From assembly GCA_008973525.1 (NCBI GenBank), contig WACJ01000516.1, positions 868,001-932,000 on the forward strand: 64,000 nucleotides of DNA, read 5' to 3'. Below, one piece after another: positions 24,672-35,275 of the stretch. The position numbers and the translations under genes were made by a program. Each line of letters starts with the position of its first letter. Positions within the stretch are counted from its first letter, which is position 1. This stretch comes from Stenopsyche tienmushanensis. Lineage: Eukaryota > Arthropoda > Insecta > Trichoptera > Stenopsychidae. The notes under the pieces are model-generated. The model was not told the origin of the DNA and did no database searches. It saw nothing but the letters and a program-made list of their open reading frames with translations.

Positions 24672-24735
24672 TTAGATCAGAAATACTAATATTTCCGATC
24701 GATCGTCTCGATCCAGTTTTATCCTGATTTCTTGG
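24672..24735 (+). mobile_element. SINE 3' tail fragment
   Basis: ATTTCCGATCGATCGTCTCG followed by GATCCAGTTTTATCCTGAT matches the 3' end of the SINE copy at 61055-61092. The tRNA-like head is absent. Confidence 0.4.
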
Positions 24736-26849
24736 ATTTGAAAAAGTAAATACTGAAGAATTGTCATTTAAATAAATTGGTAATGTCGCTACTCAATCAT
24801 AGATTTTCTCCTCTCCCCTATAGAGATTGCCTACGTTTTAAGAAGACGAATTAAAAAATATCTCAATCATTTAAAATTAGAAGCTTTTAATCCTTCCATT
24901 AGGCCATCATTGATTGTTCAGATTAGTGTATAGTAGCTCCAACGGAATGATTTATAGCAAATTTGTAAATGAAATATTATCGCATTGAACATTTTAAACA
25001 TTTCATGTTTAAAATGGAACTCTTACAAATCTGATTGTGCTTAACACATATTTTAAATAATAAACTTGTCGACTAATTTTCAGAAACGCTTCCAAATTTC
25101 ATCCTCATCGTTTCTTTGCATCACACCCTCTTTTGAACTCTTTGATCAGTCGTTTTAAGTGAATAAGTATATTTATAGGAACAGATATATTTTTAGGTAA
25201 AAGAGCATACTACGAGCTGATAATCTGGAGACTTGGAAAAATCAATATCTTCTGACTGGGCATAAAAATCAATCGACTTTTGCTGGAGTGCCTTTTAATT
25301 GGGCTACATAAAACATATTTAACATGATTTGCCAAAATTATTTTTATTCAACGATGCTTATTTTTTACTAATGCTGTATGATTGTTTAATCTGTCTATTC
25401 GTGAGGATCAAAAAAAATATATATTTAAAGAATGGACTAACAAACGAAATGCCATGATTTCAATCATCAGCATACATATTAAATTGATTAGCGATTAATA
25501 AATTGCATTAATTTATATACTAATATTCTTAAAAAATTTTATCACTTAAATTTCATACTAAATACGTCCGTTTCTTTGAACTAGTTTACTTGTTGCGGAT
25601 GATTTTTGATCGCGAACTCTCAAACGCACCCTAAGTCATAAATACTATTTTAATTGTTACATTTATAGAATCGTCCATTTATAATATTGATATATGTATA
25701 TCAATCTACATTATAATAAAAATATTAGAATTTTTCAAACATAAATCCCTCGACAAAATTAACTTATCAAACAAATATGGAAGTATATAATAAGTTATAA
25801 ACGGCTGACTTTTGTTCAAAATAAAAAAAAGCAATGTGCTTCTCAAACATTTCATCGAAATTTCTAACTACCCTCAAAAAATATTCATACTCAAACGTGC
25901 CCTATTATAATGTATATTTTAAAGCTATTTACCATATATGCTAATTTCACAGCACAATTTTTCAACAACTTCGATCGAAAATATTATTTATCACGAAATA
26001 AAGTTAAATTCACACGATAGATTTTTTTTAGTCGATTTCGAAGATTTTCGTCGAGTATGTATTAAAGTTTCGCACTTTGAAGATCGTTTCAGTATAGGAG
26101 GGTGAAATAAGGGCTGCGCGTCCGAAAGGCCCGGCGGGTGGCGCTACACTGGGGCAAACGATGTACTGCAATCCACCACTCGCTGGCTGATTTTGATAAT
26201 TATACTTGAAATTCATATTTTTTCAAAACATAAAACAGTCATGGAGTTATCCCCAATGGATAATGATAATTTTCTTTATGGATTTTTTCTCTCATTATTA
26301 ACATGTTACCAGTTAGTCTTTGATTAGTCGCAGTTATGTATTAATTTCAAAATATTTATAAATGTAAAACTATAGACAAATATTCCACAGCTTGAATTCC
26401 ACGAGTTCTTGATGGTTATGTTTAGGGTTACGAGTTATGGAGTTCAAATTATACCAATATTCTAAATTTATAATGTATGTATTCATAAGAAAATTATATT
26501 GATTCATATTAATATTTGATATCACAGCACAAAGGTTTGCGCATAACAAACTATGTTATATCAATGTAAAATCTGCCAACCAATTGTTCATCTATTGTTA
26601 TGGATTTCGTGTGAAGGATCAACACAAGCAATTCGAATTACTTCTATATGCCAAATGAGTTAAACTATTAACTTTCTTAAAAATAAGTTAAAATAGAATT
26701 CAATAAAAATACTTGTGTGTTTGATTAAACATAAATATCTATCTTATTCTTTATACAACATATTGTAATTATTTTTGCAAAACTACTCACATACATGCAA
26801 TTCTACACGACTTTAGTAACATTCTCAGTATTTACTTATCATTACAAAC
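24736..26849. other. No supported gene; one GC-rich patch
   Basis: AT-rich apart from 26095-26190, which contains CCCGGCGGGTGGCG and other CG-rich words and leaves a short minus frame open (26028-26216; PPAGPFGRAALISP). I could not match it to rRNA, tRNA or a protein family. Confidence 0.4.
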
Positions 26850-26965
26850 CTAGATCAAGACGATCGATCAGAAATATTTTTACTTCCTATCATCAAAATT
26901 TGTTGGAAAGTTCTATAATCTGAGTAATAAGAGACCAAGATAATCCACTACACCAAAAATGAATC
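26850..26965 (-). mobile_element. tRNA-derived SINE copy
   Basis: Read on the minus strand, TGTAGTGGATTATCTTGG (A-box side) is followed by CTCTTATTACTCAGATTAT, then the body with AAATTTTGATGATAGG and the tail ATTTCTGATCGATCGTC. The B box is damaged. Same family as 60940-61092. Confidence 0.45.
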
Positions 26966-27389
26966 AAAATCAACCGCTGTACGAAATAAGTATACACTCG
27001 GACCTAATATAACACGGTTATATAGTTCCACAAAAACGTCGTGTAATACAAATCCATATTATACAAGGTTTGAAGTTCATACAAATTAAGGGTTTGCGTT
27101 CCAAAAAAATATCGAAGATAGTTTATATATATAAGTATGTACTTTATTTTTTATAATTCTATATGTTTTATTCTTTTACAAGATATGTTGTGGGTTTCCA
27201 TCATCAGAGAACTCTGCAGTATTTTTGGGTTTAGCCTTCAAAAATTCGGTAATAAGCGTTTATCTACCTTTAGCGTATAAATCTATATGTATTTCATTAT
27301 AAGGTTACAAAATCTGTTGTAATTTTCTCTTAAATTTTAAACTTCTTTCCATTATAAGACCATTTTCTATTTAAAAAAATCTAATTTAA
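26966..27389. other. No supported gene
   Basis: AT-rich sequence containing ATATAACACGG and TCGTGTAATACAAATCC, which look like decayed terminal-repeat words of a TA-type element. Not enough is left to define one. Confidence 0.35.
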
Positions 27390-27855
27390 TAGCCAAATAT
27401 ATGCCTTCGTTAATTGTTTTTAATGTTAAAAACGTATCTACTTCGCTGCAACTGCTTTCTGATTCGTTAATTGTGGTAGATTCATTTAATATTTCGACTG
27501 ATTCGTCTTCGTTCAATCCTCCAATATTTCTAGGATGTCTTGAATATCCATGTCATCAAAACCTTCTCCATCAATATGACGACAAATGTTTATTGTCCTT
27601 TGGTATTTATCTTCTATTGATGGTAAAACATTTTCTCCAAAGACTGGACACAGCTCTTTCCAACAAGAATTTAAAATGGATTGTTTTATTTCTTCAATGC
27701 ATGCAGAAGCAATATTGACACAGCCTTGTGGAAATGTTAAATTTTCATCTTGATCGATGAATCCTAATGGTTTTTCAAATGTAACGAATATAATATGCTT
27801 TAAATATTGAAATTATACCTTGGTCTAAGGGTTGGATTACAGACGTATGATGGAT
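27390..27855 (-). mobile_element. C-terminal part of a Tigger/pogo transposase
   Basis: The minus strand reads HTSVIQPLDQGIISIFKAYY, the Tigger/pogo signature around SLIQPMDQGVI. After a stop and shift it continues KPLGFIDQDENLTFPQGCVN, IEEIKQSILNSCWKELCP and ICRHIDGEGFDDMDIQDILE, then a stop. The order fits the last third of a Tigger-like DDE transposase. The upstream catalytic part is replaced by a mariner fragment (27856-28134) fused in frame. Confidence 0.7.
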
Positions 27856-28134
27856 ATTCTCATAGAGTATCCAGCTTTCATCTCCAGTGGCAAGTCTCTT
27901 CAAAAAATGTTGGCTATTATGTCGTTGGAGAAGAGATTGGCATATTGAAATACGCTGAAGTTTATTTGAGTCAGTCAATTCATGAGGAAACCACACATTT
28001 GAACGATTGATGTAGCCCAATTTTGTCAGATAATTATGGACGGACGTTCGTGGAATTTCTAACTTGTTAGCTATTTCGCGAACAGTATATCGCGAGTTTT
28101 CTTCAACCATGGCTATGATTAGATTTATGTTCAT
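27856..28134 (-). mobile_element. N-terminal part of a mariner transposase
   Basis: The minus frame starting at 28134 encodes the second HTH and linker of a mariner transposase (YTVREIANKLEIPRTSVHNY, HELTDSNKLQRISICQSLL) and the first catalytic motif TGDESWILYENI (usually T-C/G-DE-K/S-W-I-x-Y). It then runs without a stop into Tigger sequence at about 27855, giving one open frame of 119 codons. The rest of the mariner is missing. Confidence 0.7.
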
Positions 28135-29399
28135 TTACGAAAGACACTAATGGGACAACCTAATAAATAATTCCAAACAAATACAATAAATTCAAACCCT
28201 AACGTTCTAATTCTAACAAAAATGTGTTTCCTGAACCATGTCTCAAACCTGACTCAAAGTTGTGTAAACTTTCTGGTGTCTTAATAATAAGCATATATGC
28301 TTCTAAGGTTATGCATATCATCATATAAAAGTTAAATTAGTTTAAAAATATGTATTGCATGCAAAAACGAAAATATCGTTATTTAAATCGATTATTAGCC
28401 TACTTTGGCTGTCTATTCAGTTGATCGATTATGATGGGGTCAATTTGTATTTGAACGTCGGTACATTTTTCTTTTATAATTCAAATCACTTCGACATCAA
28501 AAAAATGACAGCTGTCAAAGTGGCGCGCACGGTCAGTAACCAATTATTTTTTCTCTCGACTACTTGAACCAAAATCTCTTGAAAAGCTAATAGATTAATC
28601 TATTTATTCGGGCGAAAAGGTTATATTTTTCAATATTTGATCGTATGCTTGAGATGAGCTCAAAAAAAAAAATAGCTAATGCTTCTTAACAAATAAATAA
28701 CATCTTATTGTAACTATTAATATTATTCAATTGATTTTCTTGCATTTAATTGTATCATGATAAAAATTTAAAAAAGTAAAGAGGACCTAAATGGCGATTT
28801 TTTTCCCCGCAAGAACAACTATGACGATGTAATAGTGAGCCATAAAAGCCACCCATAAAAGTTGTATATTCGAGAATTACGTATACAAATAGTATGGGAG
28901 GCAGCGGCCGAAATTTTGCACTCATTTCTACAAAGTTTACATTTGTTTCAGTCAGTTTTTACACAATGTAAATATGGAAAGTTAAAGTCTACTAAGCTTT
29001 CAACGTTATGGACATTAATAAAAAAATTAAAAACCTGAATAATTGTACATTCATGGCATTAAATCAAAATCTACAAAGCTGTTTTTTTTTTGTCTACAAG
29101 TAGTTTACCTTAGTTACTGTTAAATAAATATCGTTTACTTTCGATCCAAAGTGACAGAAACGTGAAAACTTGATTAAAGTATTGCATCTTTCAAAGCATT
29201 GCAATATTAAATACATATATTTATTTACAGATCTCAAAAATTATTATAAATATCGGCAACAACATCATCGCGATAGAATCCAGTTTTGTTTACTTACAAT
29301 ATCTAAACAACAAAATGAAAAAAAAACAGCTTTAGGCAATTAGAAAGAAATAATATAGACGATAGCTAGATAGCCTTAAGGGGGGCAATCCCTTTAGAC
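28135..29399. other. No supported gene
   Basis: AT-rich with short open frames only; no domain or repeat structure recognised. Confidence 0.45.
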
Positions 29400-30446
29400 G
29401 CTCGTTTTATATATATTTTTTTTAATGGTGATAAAATAATCATATCGTTTTAAATTCTTAACATTATTTTACTACAACCTTAAGGTATTAGTTTTTTTTT
29501 TAAATAAAACACAAAATGGCGGAGTTATAAGGTATTCCATTGGGTGCTTTTTCTCGTGATATCAAAAGAAACCGAAAATATAAATATTTTTTGATTTTTA
29601 ATATATATAGGTAGTCAACTAAGCTATAAAAATTTTAAAAAATATAAAATTAAAAATTTAGTAGGCTTTTTAGTTAAACTTTCATATTTTTTATAATTTT
29701 CTTGATAAGTTTTATCCCAAAAAAATAATTTATTCACGCGAAAGCCTTAAAACTTTAGCTTTGTTGACTACATAATATTATAGTGAGAAACATCTCAAAA
29801 TTTCAGCCAGATTAATCAACAACTTTTTAAGCTACACCTGGCGAACATTTTGAAAATGCAGTTTCGAGATAATCTCGCAAAACTTTCAGCTAAGATTTTG
29901 CAGCCAATTAATTAATATTTAATATATTCGCCATCTTCAAAATGAAGCTGTAGTCGTTATTAAATATCCTAGCACCAATATATGTTGATATTTTAATGAT
30001 TTTTATACCAGAATGCAGGTGCTTTGAAGCCAGTCGCCAAACCGTCGAGTTAAAACATTCATTAGCATTTTGGGTATGGCCACCCAAGCATCTTTGAAGT
30101 AATTCATCCCTGGACAAATCTTTATAAATTGGTAAGAGATACTGTTTTATCTCTTGGCCAAGAAATGGAGTCAAATCTTCAAGCTTTGAATATTTTTTAA
30201 AGGGATAGCTTTCTGCCATTCGCACCAGCATTTGTCTCCAATTGGGTTCCCAAGATAATGTCTTTTTTTAAATTCCTCGAATTTTACTACTTTTCGTTCT
30301 TTTATTAAGATATTTTGACATTTTTGCCTCGAAAATTCAATCATACATGACCAAACTATCGAGCTAAACTTAACTTCGTGCAACTTCGAGCTGACTTCGA
30401 GCAACGTTATCTTCGCACACCTACAGTTACAGATATATGAGTGCAA
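29400..30446 (-). mobile_element. Repeated TE-family ORF relic (copy B) with 3' tail
   Basis: The minus strand gives VVKFEEFKKRHYLGNPIGDK then CWCEWQKA. After one frameshift it continues MAESYPFKKYSKLEDLTPFL, PIYKDLSRDELLQRCLGGHT, QNANECFNSTVWRLASKHLH and YIGARIFNNDYSFILKMANI, then a stop at 29908. Block order equals copy A at 21800-22451. The 500 bases after the stop (29900 down to 29400) contain CTCGAAACTGCATTTTC and an AT-rich tail that is also found, diverged, at 32030-32445. Dead copy; superfamily not assigned. Confidence 0.6.
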
Positions 30447-31565
30447 TATAACGATAATTTTGCTTAAAATAATTTTAGGAACATCTTTTATAATAAAACT
30501 AAAGATACAAGGTATTTAAACAAATGTATTATGAAAGAAAGGTTGCTCAACTCCAAGCGCTCCTACCTGACCTGATTCCCTAGTTCACAGCGGTTCCTGC
30601 GTGCTCCTGATTACGCACTATAACTTCGTAAATATTTCATATTCCGATTTTTCTCTTTTATGGTATACTCTCATCATATTATACTTTCGATTTTTTTGAA
30701 CTTTGTAAAGGGTTTGTCCCCCTTAATGGAATAAATATGGTAACACTTGTATTGAGTATTTTTGACTATGGTAAAATATTTGAATAAACTTGATTTCCAA
30801 AGCATTTTTATTACATAATGCATCTAAAATTAATATCTTCGACATTTAAACACTAAAAGCACACCTATTATGGAGGCACCTTTTTACTTCCATACATAAA
30901 CTGTTAATCGATTTCCTCATTTTTCATTGTTCACTGCCATTTAACCCTGCGGGACTTTGAAAGCTTCTAGCATATGTCATCTATAATATATTGCATATTT
31001 AATAAAATCATAATAATCTATTGAATAATTTAGAAAGATCGATTATTGTTTTGGTATTAGGAGTATCTTTAAGGCTGATGATCGATGATAAACGTTTTCA
31101 TCACTGCATGCTGCATTTGATCAACAAAAAAAATACAGATGAATACGATTTTTTTTAACTCTTAGTATTATAGTTACGGTTAAAAAAAATAGTAATAAGA
31201 TCCACAAGAATATTTCCAAAAAAAGGAAAGCCTCAAAAAAAAGGAATAACTCATTGTGAATTGCTCGTCGTTTTGAACCAGGTCAGATAGTTCCAGCATA
31301 AAAGCAATACATTTTCATCAATAACACAAAAATAATTCCATAAGATGATGCTAGGTCTCAATCTGTAAAATTAACACAAGAAAAAATAATAAAACTTCTT
31401 AGCCTTATTTACTGCATTCATTGATTACCGTTTGTTTAGGTCCTTAGAACACTCCTTGCGGAAATAATAATTAGCTCTTTCAGCGAAAATGTGAGGCCCG
31501 AGGCAACTAATATTTTAGCAGCCTTTTAAAACCTAAAATAAAATTGTGGACAAGAAAAAAAAAGC
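30447..31565. other. No supported gene
   Basis: AT-rich; no assignable coding frame, RNA gene or terminal repeats. Confidence 0.45.
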
Positions 31566-31872
31566 TGTGTTTGTGTAATGTCTAATAAAATAGGCACAGT
31601 CTAATAATACTGGTGTAGCGGTTGCTTTATGCTACGTATAAATACACACACACAGACGCACAGTAAAGGCGACGCGGCGCATGCGCGTAACGTCTATAAG
31701 AGTTTGTGTAATGGACACAGACACACTACAAACGATTATTTTTCTCTCTTCGACCAACTGCCAGTTGGAGTTTCACTTTTCGTGACAATCAAACCAGTTT
31801 AAAACCTATCGCGACAATAAAAGTTCACTTTAAAAATCAATGATATTTGATCTTTCTTTTATTACTATTACA
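31566..31872 (+). repeat. LTR-like repeat, possibly a solo LTR
   Basis: The unit starts TGTGTTTGTGTAATG and ends ATTACTATTACA. Inside are a TATA-like CGTATAAATA and an AATAAAAG signal about 45 bases before the end. Its first 120 bases recur at 2525-2624. Start TG, end CA, promoter-like and poly(A)-like words fit an LTR. No matching target duplication and no internal retroelement domain were found, so this stays tentative. Confidence 0.4.
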
Positions 31873-31960
31873 TTATTTAAAAGAAGTCTAAATACCCGCG
31901 TTGTCTCGTAATAAATATTTCTAGTTCATTTAGTGTTTTCTGACACTTTATAAATAGTTA

Positions 31961-31968
31961 ACCAAATG
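31961..31968. repeat. 8-bp target-site duplication, left copy
   Basis: ACCAAATG lies immediately before the left terminal inverted repeat and is identical to 35268-35275. Confidence 0.8.
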
Positions 31969-32029
31969 CAGGGCCGTAACTAGGGTATGATGCGCCCGTG
32001 GCAAGAATCAAAATTGCGCCCCCCCCCTC

Positions 32030-32445
32030 ACATTTTCGGACGGATATTTTCAATTCATTTTTTAAAGGTGATAAAATAATGTTTAATATTTTGACATTAT
32101 TTTATTACAACATTGCTACATTAAAAAAAGTGCTAATGTTAGTTATAAACAAAATGGCGTCGTTATAAGATATTTCATTAGACTTTTTTTTTATTGATAT
32201 CAAGAATTTGTCGGATTTTTTCTATTGATCTGAAAACAATTTTTTTTAATTTTTATTATGTGCAGGAGCAGAATATTATACCTATAAAAGTATATAATTA
32301 AAAACTAAGTAGTTTTTTTAATTAAACTTTTATATATTCTTGACAAATTTTACCCACAATTTTACAATATTATAGTAAGAAACCACCTAAAACTTCAGCC
32401 GAGTCAGTCAAAAACAGCCGTTTTTGAAAATGCAGTTTCGAGAAA
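32030..32445 (-). repeat. TE-family 3' tail inside the hAT-type element
   Basis: This segment is a diverged collinear copy of 29400-29890: GGTGATAAAATAAT, then AACAAAATGGCG and a weak TTATAAG block, and finally TTTTGAAAATGCAGTTTCGA. It is the non-coding tail of the family whose coding relic lies at 29908-30446, inserted or carried in the same orientation. Confidence 0.5.
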
Positions 32446-33416
32446 ATGTCATTTAACCCATCGATGCACAGTTACCGTCAAATACCGTCATGTGTTAGCA
32501 GATAATACTTGCTAATTGCGCCAGAATAAGTTCATGCATACCGTCTTCGCCGACACTTCAAATCTTATCTCGTCGGTACGAAACTCATCAAACTTAGGTG
32601 GCTCAAAAACTCTCAAACTTCTCAAAATTAGATAAATTAATTTTGATAAATAATTTGATTTTTGCGATATACCGACTTGAAGTACATACATATTATAAAC
32701 ATCAAGTACTAAAGTAGTAAAAGTTTTATCGCATTCTACTTCCAATATATTTTACTTTGGTCTGTTTTTATGCGGATCTTTTTTATGCGATTTTGATATT
32801 ATGCCATTTTAAAAAATAATGAAACTTATCCCTCATTTTTCTATAAAGAACAAAGCTTTTTTATGCTAATACGCATAAAAAAGTCTAAAATTGTCGGAAA
32901 AATATATTTGGGAAGAAATGACTATCGACGAAAACGAAGAATTAAATTTACAAAACATTAATACTTTACAGTCCGTGCGTTTCGCGCTAAGCTTCGCTGA
33001 AAGTCCGGGCGATTTCGTAAGAAATTCATGAAACTCTACTTCTTTCGTAAAATTGATATAATTCTTAAACCAGCTAATAGATTGAAACGAAATTTTAGTC
33101 GTGCCTACAAAAGAGCTTACTGCACAGATATATTTAAACAAACAGAGGTTTTCAATGTATGGTGCGTGTATCAGCGCGACAAAATGCAAAAAGTAACTTT
33201 TCGATTTGAATTATATAAAAAGGCATTTATCAAATGACACCCAAACACATGAACAAAAAATAAAGGCAACATTCAGTTAGTTCATCGTTCTATTTAAAAA
33301 TTATATTTGAATTGTGTATTTTAACACTGAAAATTGGCAACTAAATTAAAATTGTAGCAACAGTACCAGACTTTTAGAGAAAAAGATGATGAATAATATC
33401 ATCAAAGCTTCAGTTT

Positions 33417-33617
33417 GAAATGGAAAGATGTGTCCCAATTATTCCGACTGATATGCTATTTGAATTGAAGCGCGTGCAGTTTCCGGTGCGAGCATCAACA
33501 GAGTACAGGGAAACACAGGGCATGCGTGCATGCTTCTCACATGGACAGCTGTATGTGGGCTGCTCACGCCCAAATCATTTATTACCAGACGCTACGCACC
33601 ATACGGATTTTTTTTAA
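33417..33617 (+). mobile_element. Fragment of a Helitron-type Pif1 helicase
   Basis: The open frame from 33420 reads CVPIIPTDMLFELKRVQFPV, then a damaged stretch (RASTEYRETQGM), then ACFSHGQLYVGCSR. This is the C-terminal end of the Pif1/RecD-like helicase of Helitron Rep-Hel proteins, where FKRLQFPVR, a conserved TINKAQGQ block and CFSHGQLYVALSR are usual. The TINK block has decayed and the remainder of the protein is absent. It lies directly upstream of the Penelope-like fragment inside the hAT-type element. Confidence 0.6.
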
Positions 33618-34110
33618 GCATCCAAGAGCACTTCATTAGCACGACATGAACGCGATCTTTAGGACGAGAAAAAAGATAGGAAGCCTCCTATTCGACAAAA
33701 AGAAAAAAGTGAAAAACGAAAATCAAGGGGTTTACGAGATCGAATGCGCAGCCTGCATCATGTCGTACATTGAACAAACCAATAGATAGATCGCCCACAG
33801 GGTGAGAAGATATCAGAAAGCAGTTTTGCAATTGGATTACAAATCAGCAATAACCGAATATGTTACGAAGAACGATCATCACATCAATTTTGCGGCACAT
33901 AAACTATAGCAACAGTCAAAAACGTCAGCATCAAAATTACAAGAGATCAAAAAACGAAGAAACTCTGCAATCAACAGACGATATGACGGCACTAGCATTC
34001 CTAGATTTTGGCTACCAATTTTACCGAAAATTAAAGCACCAATGACCAGCTAAAAGATCTGAAAGGACGAAGGATGCTCACAAGGAGCACAGAAGTCAGG
34101 CATTTATTTT
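33593..34110 (+). mobile_element. Penelope-like GIY-YIG endonuclease fragment (copy 1)
   Basis: The reading from about 33661 gives RTRKKIGSLLFDKKKKVKNE, NQGVYEIECAACIMSYIEQT, then an in-frame TAG, then IAHRVRRYQKAVLQLDYKSA and TEYVTKNDHHINFAAHKL. The C-x-x-C, YIxQT and NDHHI-x-F order matches the C-terminal GIY-YIG domain of Penelope-like retroelements. The motif usually written YIGQT is YIEQT. Homology with 46225-46780 (minus) starts near ACGCACCATACGGA at 33593 and reaches past 34100. The reverse transcriptase part is absent. Confidence 0.65.
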
Positions 34111-34684
34111 GATAATTAACGAGCACCATTCTTATCGCTGACCATTTTTTTTATTCCCCCTTTCTACTTCTTCAAAAGTAAACTGACAGATTTGCACAGC
34201 AACTCATTCCTTTTATTTTCGCAACACAATAATAGGCAAAAATAATTAAGCAACAGCAAGCAGATGCTATGCATGTTGGACATAAGAAATTGAACATTTT
34301 TTTATTGATTTTTTTTATTAATTTGGACTTCTGTATTATGTTTTAATGCGCCTATATCTTGAGTCATATAAAAGCAATTGAAACAGAATACTTGCGCGCT
34401 AGTGCAACCATAACGACGAGCGCGTGGGAGCAGGGCGCCGCCCGGGGGCTCTGCCCCGAGAGCGCCCCCGCTCCGACGCTTTACATCAAGAGAAGCCAAC
34501 TTTGGTAAATAGATGCACCATTATTTTCCAGCACGATAACGCGCGATCTCTGTTAACGAAATTGAAAAAAATTGCATTGAGAAAAAACCTCAATAAATTG
34601 TAAGAGCATCTAATATTGACATAATTTACATTTACTTACTTATTAGTGTTTCTCGTGTATTTTTCGTTTGGACGAAAATGATGC

Positions 34685-34748
34685 AGGGGCGCACTGGCCG
34701 AGGGGCGCACTGGCCGAGGGGCGCACTGGCCGAGGGGCGCACTGGCCG
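34685..34748 (+). repeat. 16-bp GC-rich tandem repeat, four copies
   Basis: AGGGGCGCACTGGCCG is repeated exactly four times (34685, 34701, 34717, 34733), followed by a partial AAGGGCG. The unit is about 80 percent GC inside a genome region that is mostly AT. It sits inside the hAT-type element. Confidence 0.9.
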
Positions 34749-35267
34749 AAGGGCGTAGGTGGTGTTGGTCACCGACAGTTGGTGCTGATGAAGCAATATA
34801 AGGAGATGATACAACGAGCGCCGAAACACTTTTTTTCGGGTATCCAAAAATGACTAATCGGGTCGACACTTAAAATTCTTACGAGCTTCATCGGGAACAC
34901 TGATTATCCATAAAATTGGATCACCGTTAAAGTAGAGATAAAGCATCGCTAATCAATTATTATATCATGTTGCTTTGAATTAATGACATCGATGGTGTTA
35001 TCTATCTCGAGCCAATTATGAGTAATGAAGCAAGTATGTACATATTATCTCCAAACGAAGAATCGGGAACCCCATGAGAGATATCGAAAATGACTCATTG
35101 CGAATCTTATGTCAATTTACGTGTTAATGCATTTAGAGTAAAATGGTCAAGTAAAATAAAAATCACGTACAACTCTCTCAAACGGGTCGGTATCCAGCGT
35201 TTTGCGCCCCAATCCCTGTTGCGCCCGTGGCAGGCGCCTGCTTTGCCACGCTCTAGTTACGACCCTG

Positions 35268-35275
35268 ACCAAATG
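35268..35275. repeat. 8-bp target-site duplication, right copy
   Basis: ACCAAATG lies immediately after the right terminal inverted repeat and is identical to 31961-31968. Confidence 0.8.

Larger units (their letters stand above)
31969..35267. mobile_element. hAT-type non-autonomous transposon with composite cargo
   Basis: The left end begins CAGGGCCGTAACTAGGG at 31969. The right end, read inward on the minus strand from 35267, begins CAGGGTCGTAACTAGAG, 15 of 17 identical. The flanks carry a perfect 8-bp direct repeat, ACCAAATG, at 31961-31968 and 35268-35275. An 8-bp duplication and CAGGG-type ends are hallmarks of hAT elements. A subterminal word, TGCGCCCGTGGCA, is repeated directly at 31991-32003 and 35220-35232. 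No hAT transposase is encoded in the 3299 bp. The interior holds a TE 3' tail, a Helitron-type helicase fragment, a Penelope-like fragment, a GC hairpin and a 16-bp tandem repeat. It must have moved using a transposase from elsewhere. Confidence 0.8.

Noticed and set aside
26028..26216. rRNA fragment
   Set aside because: GC-rich words suggested it, but I could not align them to any conserved 18S, 5.8S or 28S segment that I know.
31566..31872. A complete LTR retrotransposon
   Set aside because: No second LTR, primer-binding site, gag or pol domain, or target duplication nearby; only a single LTR-like unit can be supported.
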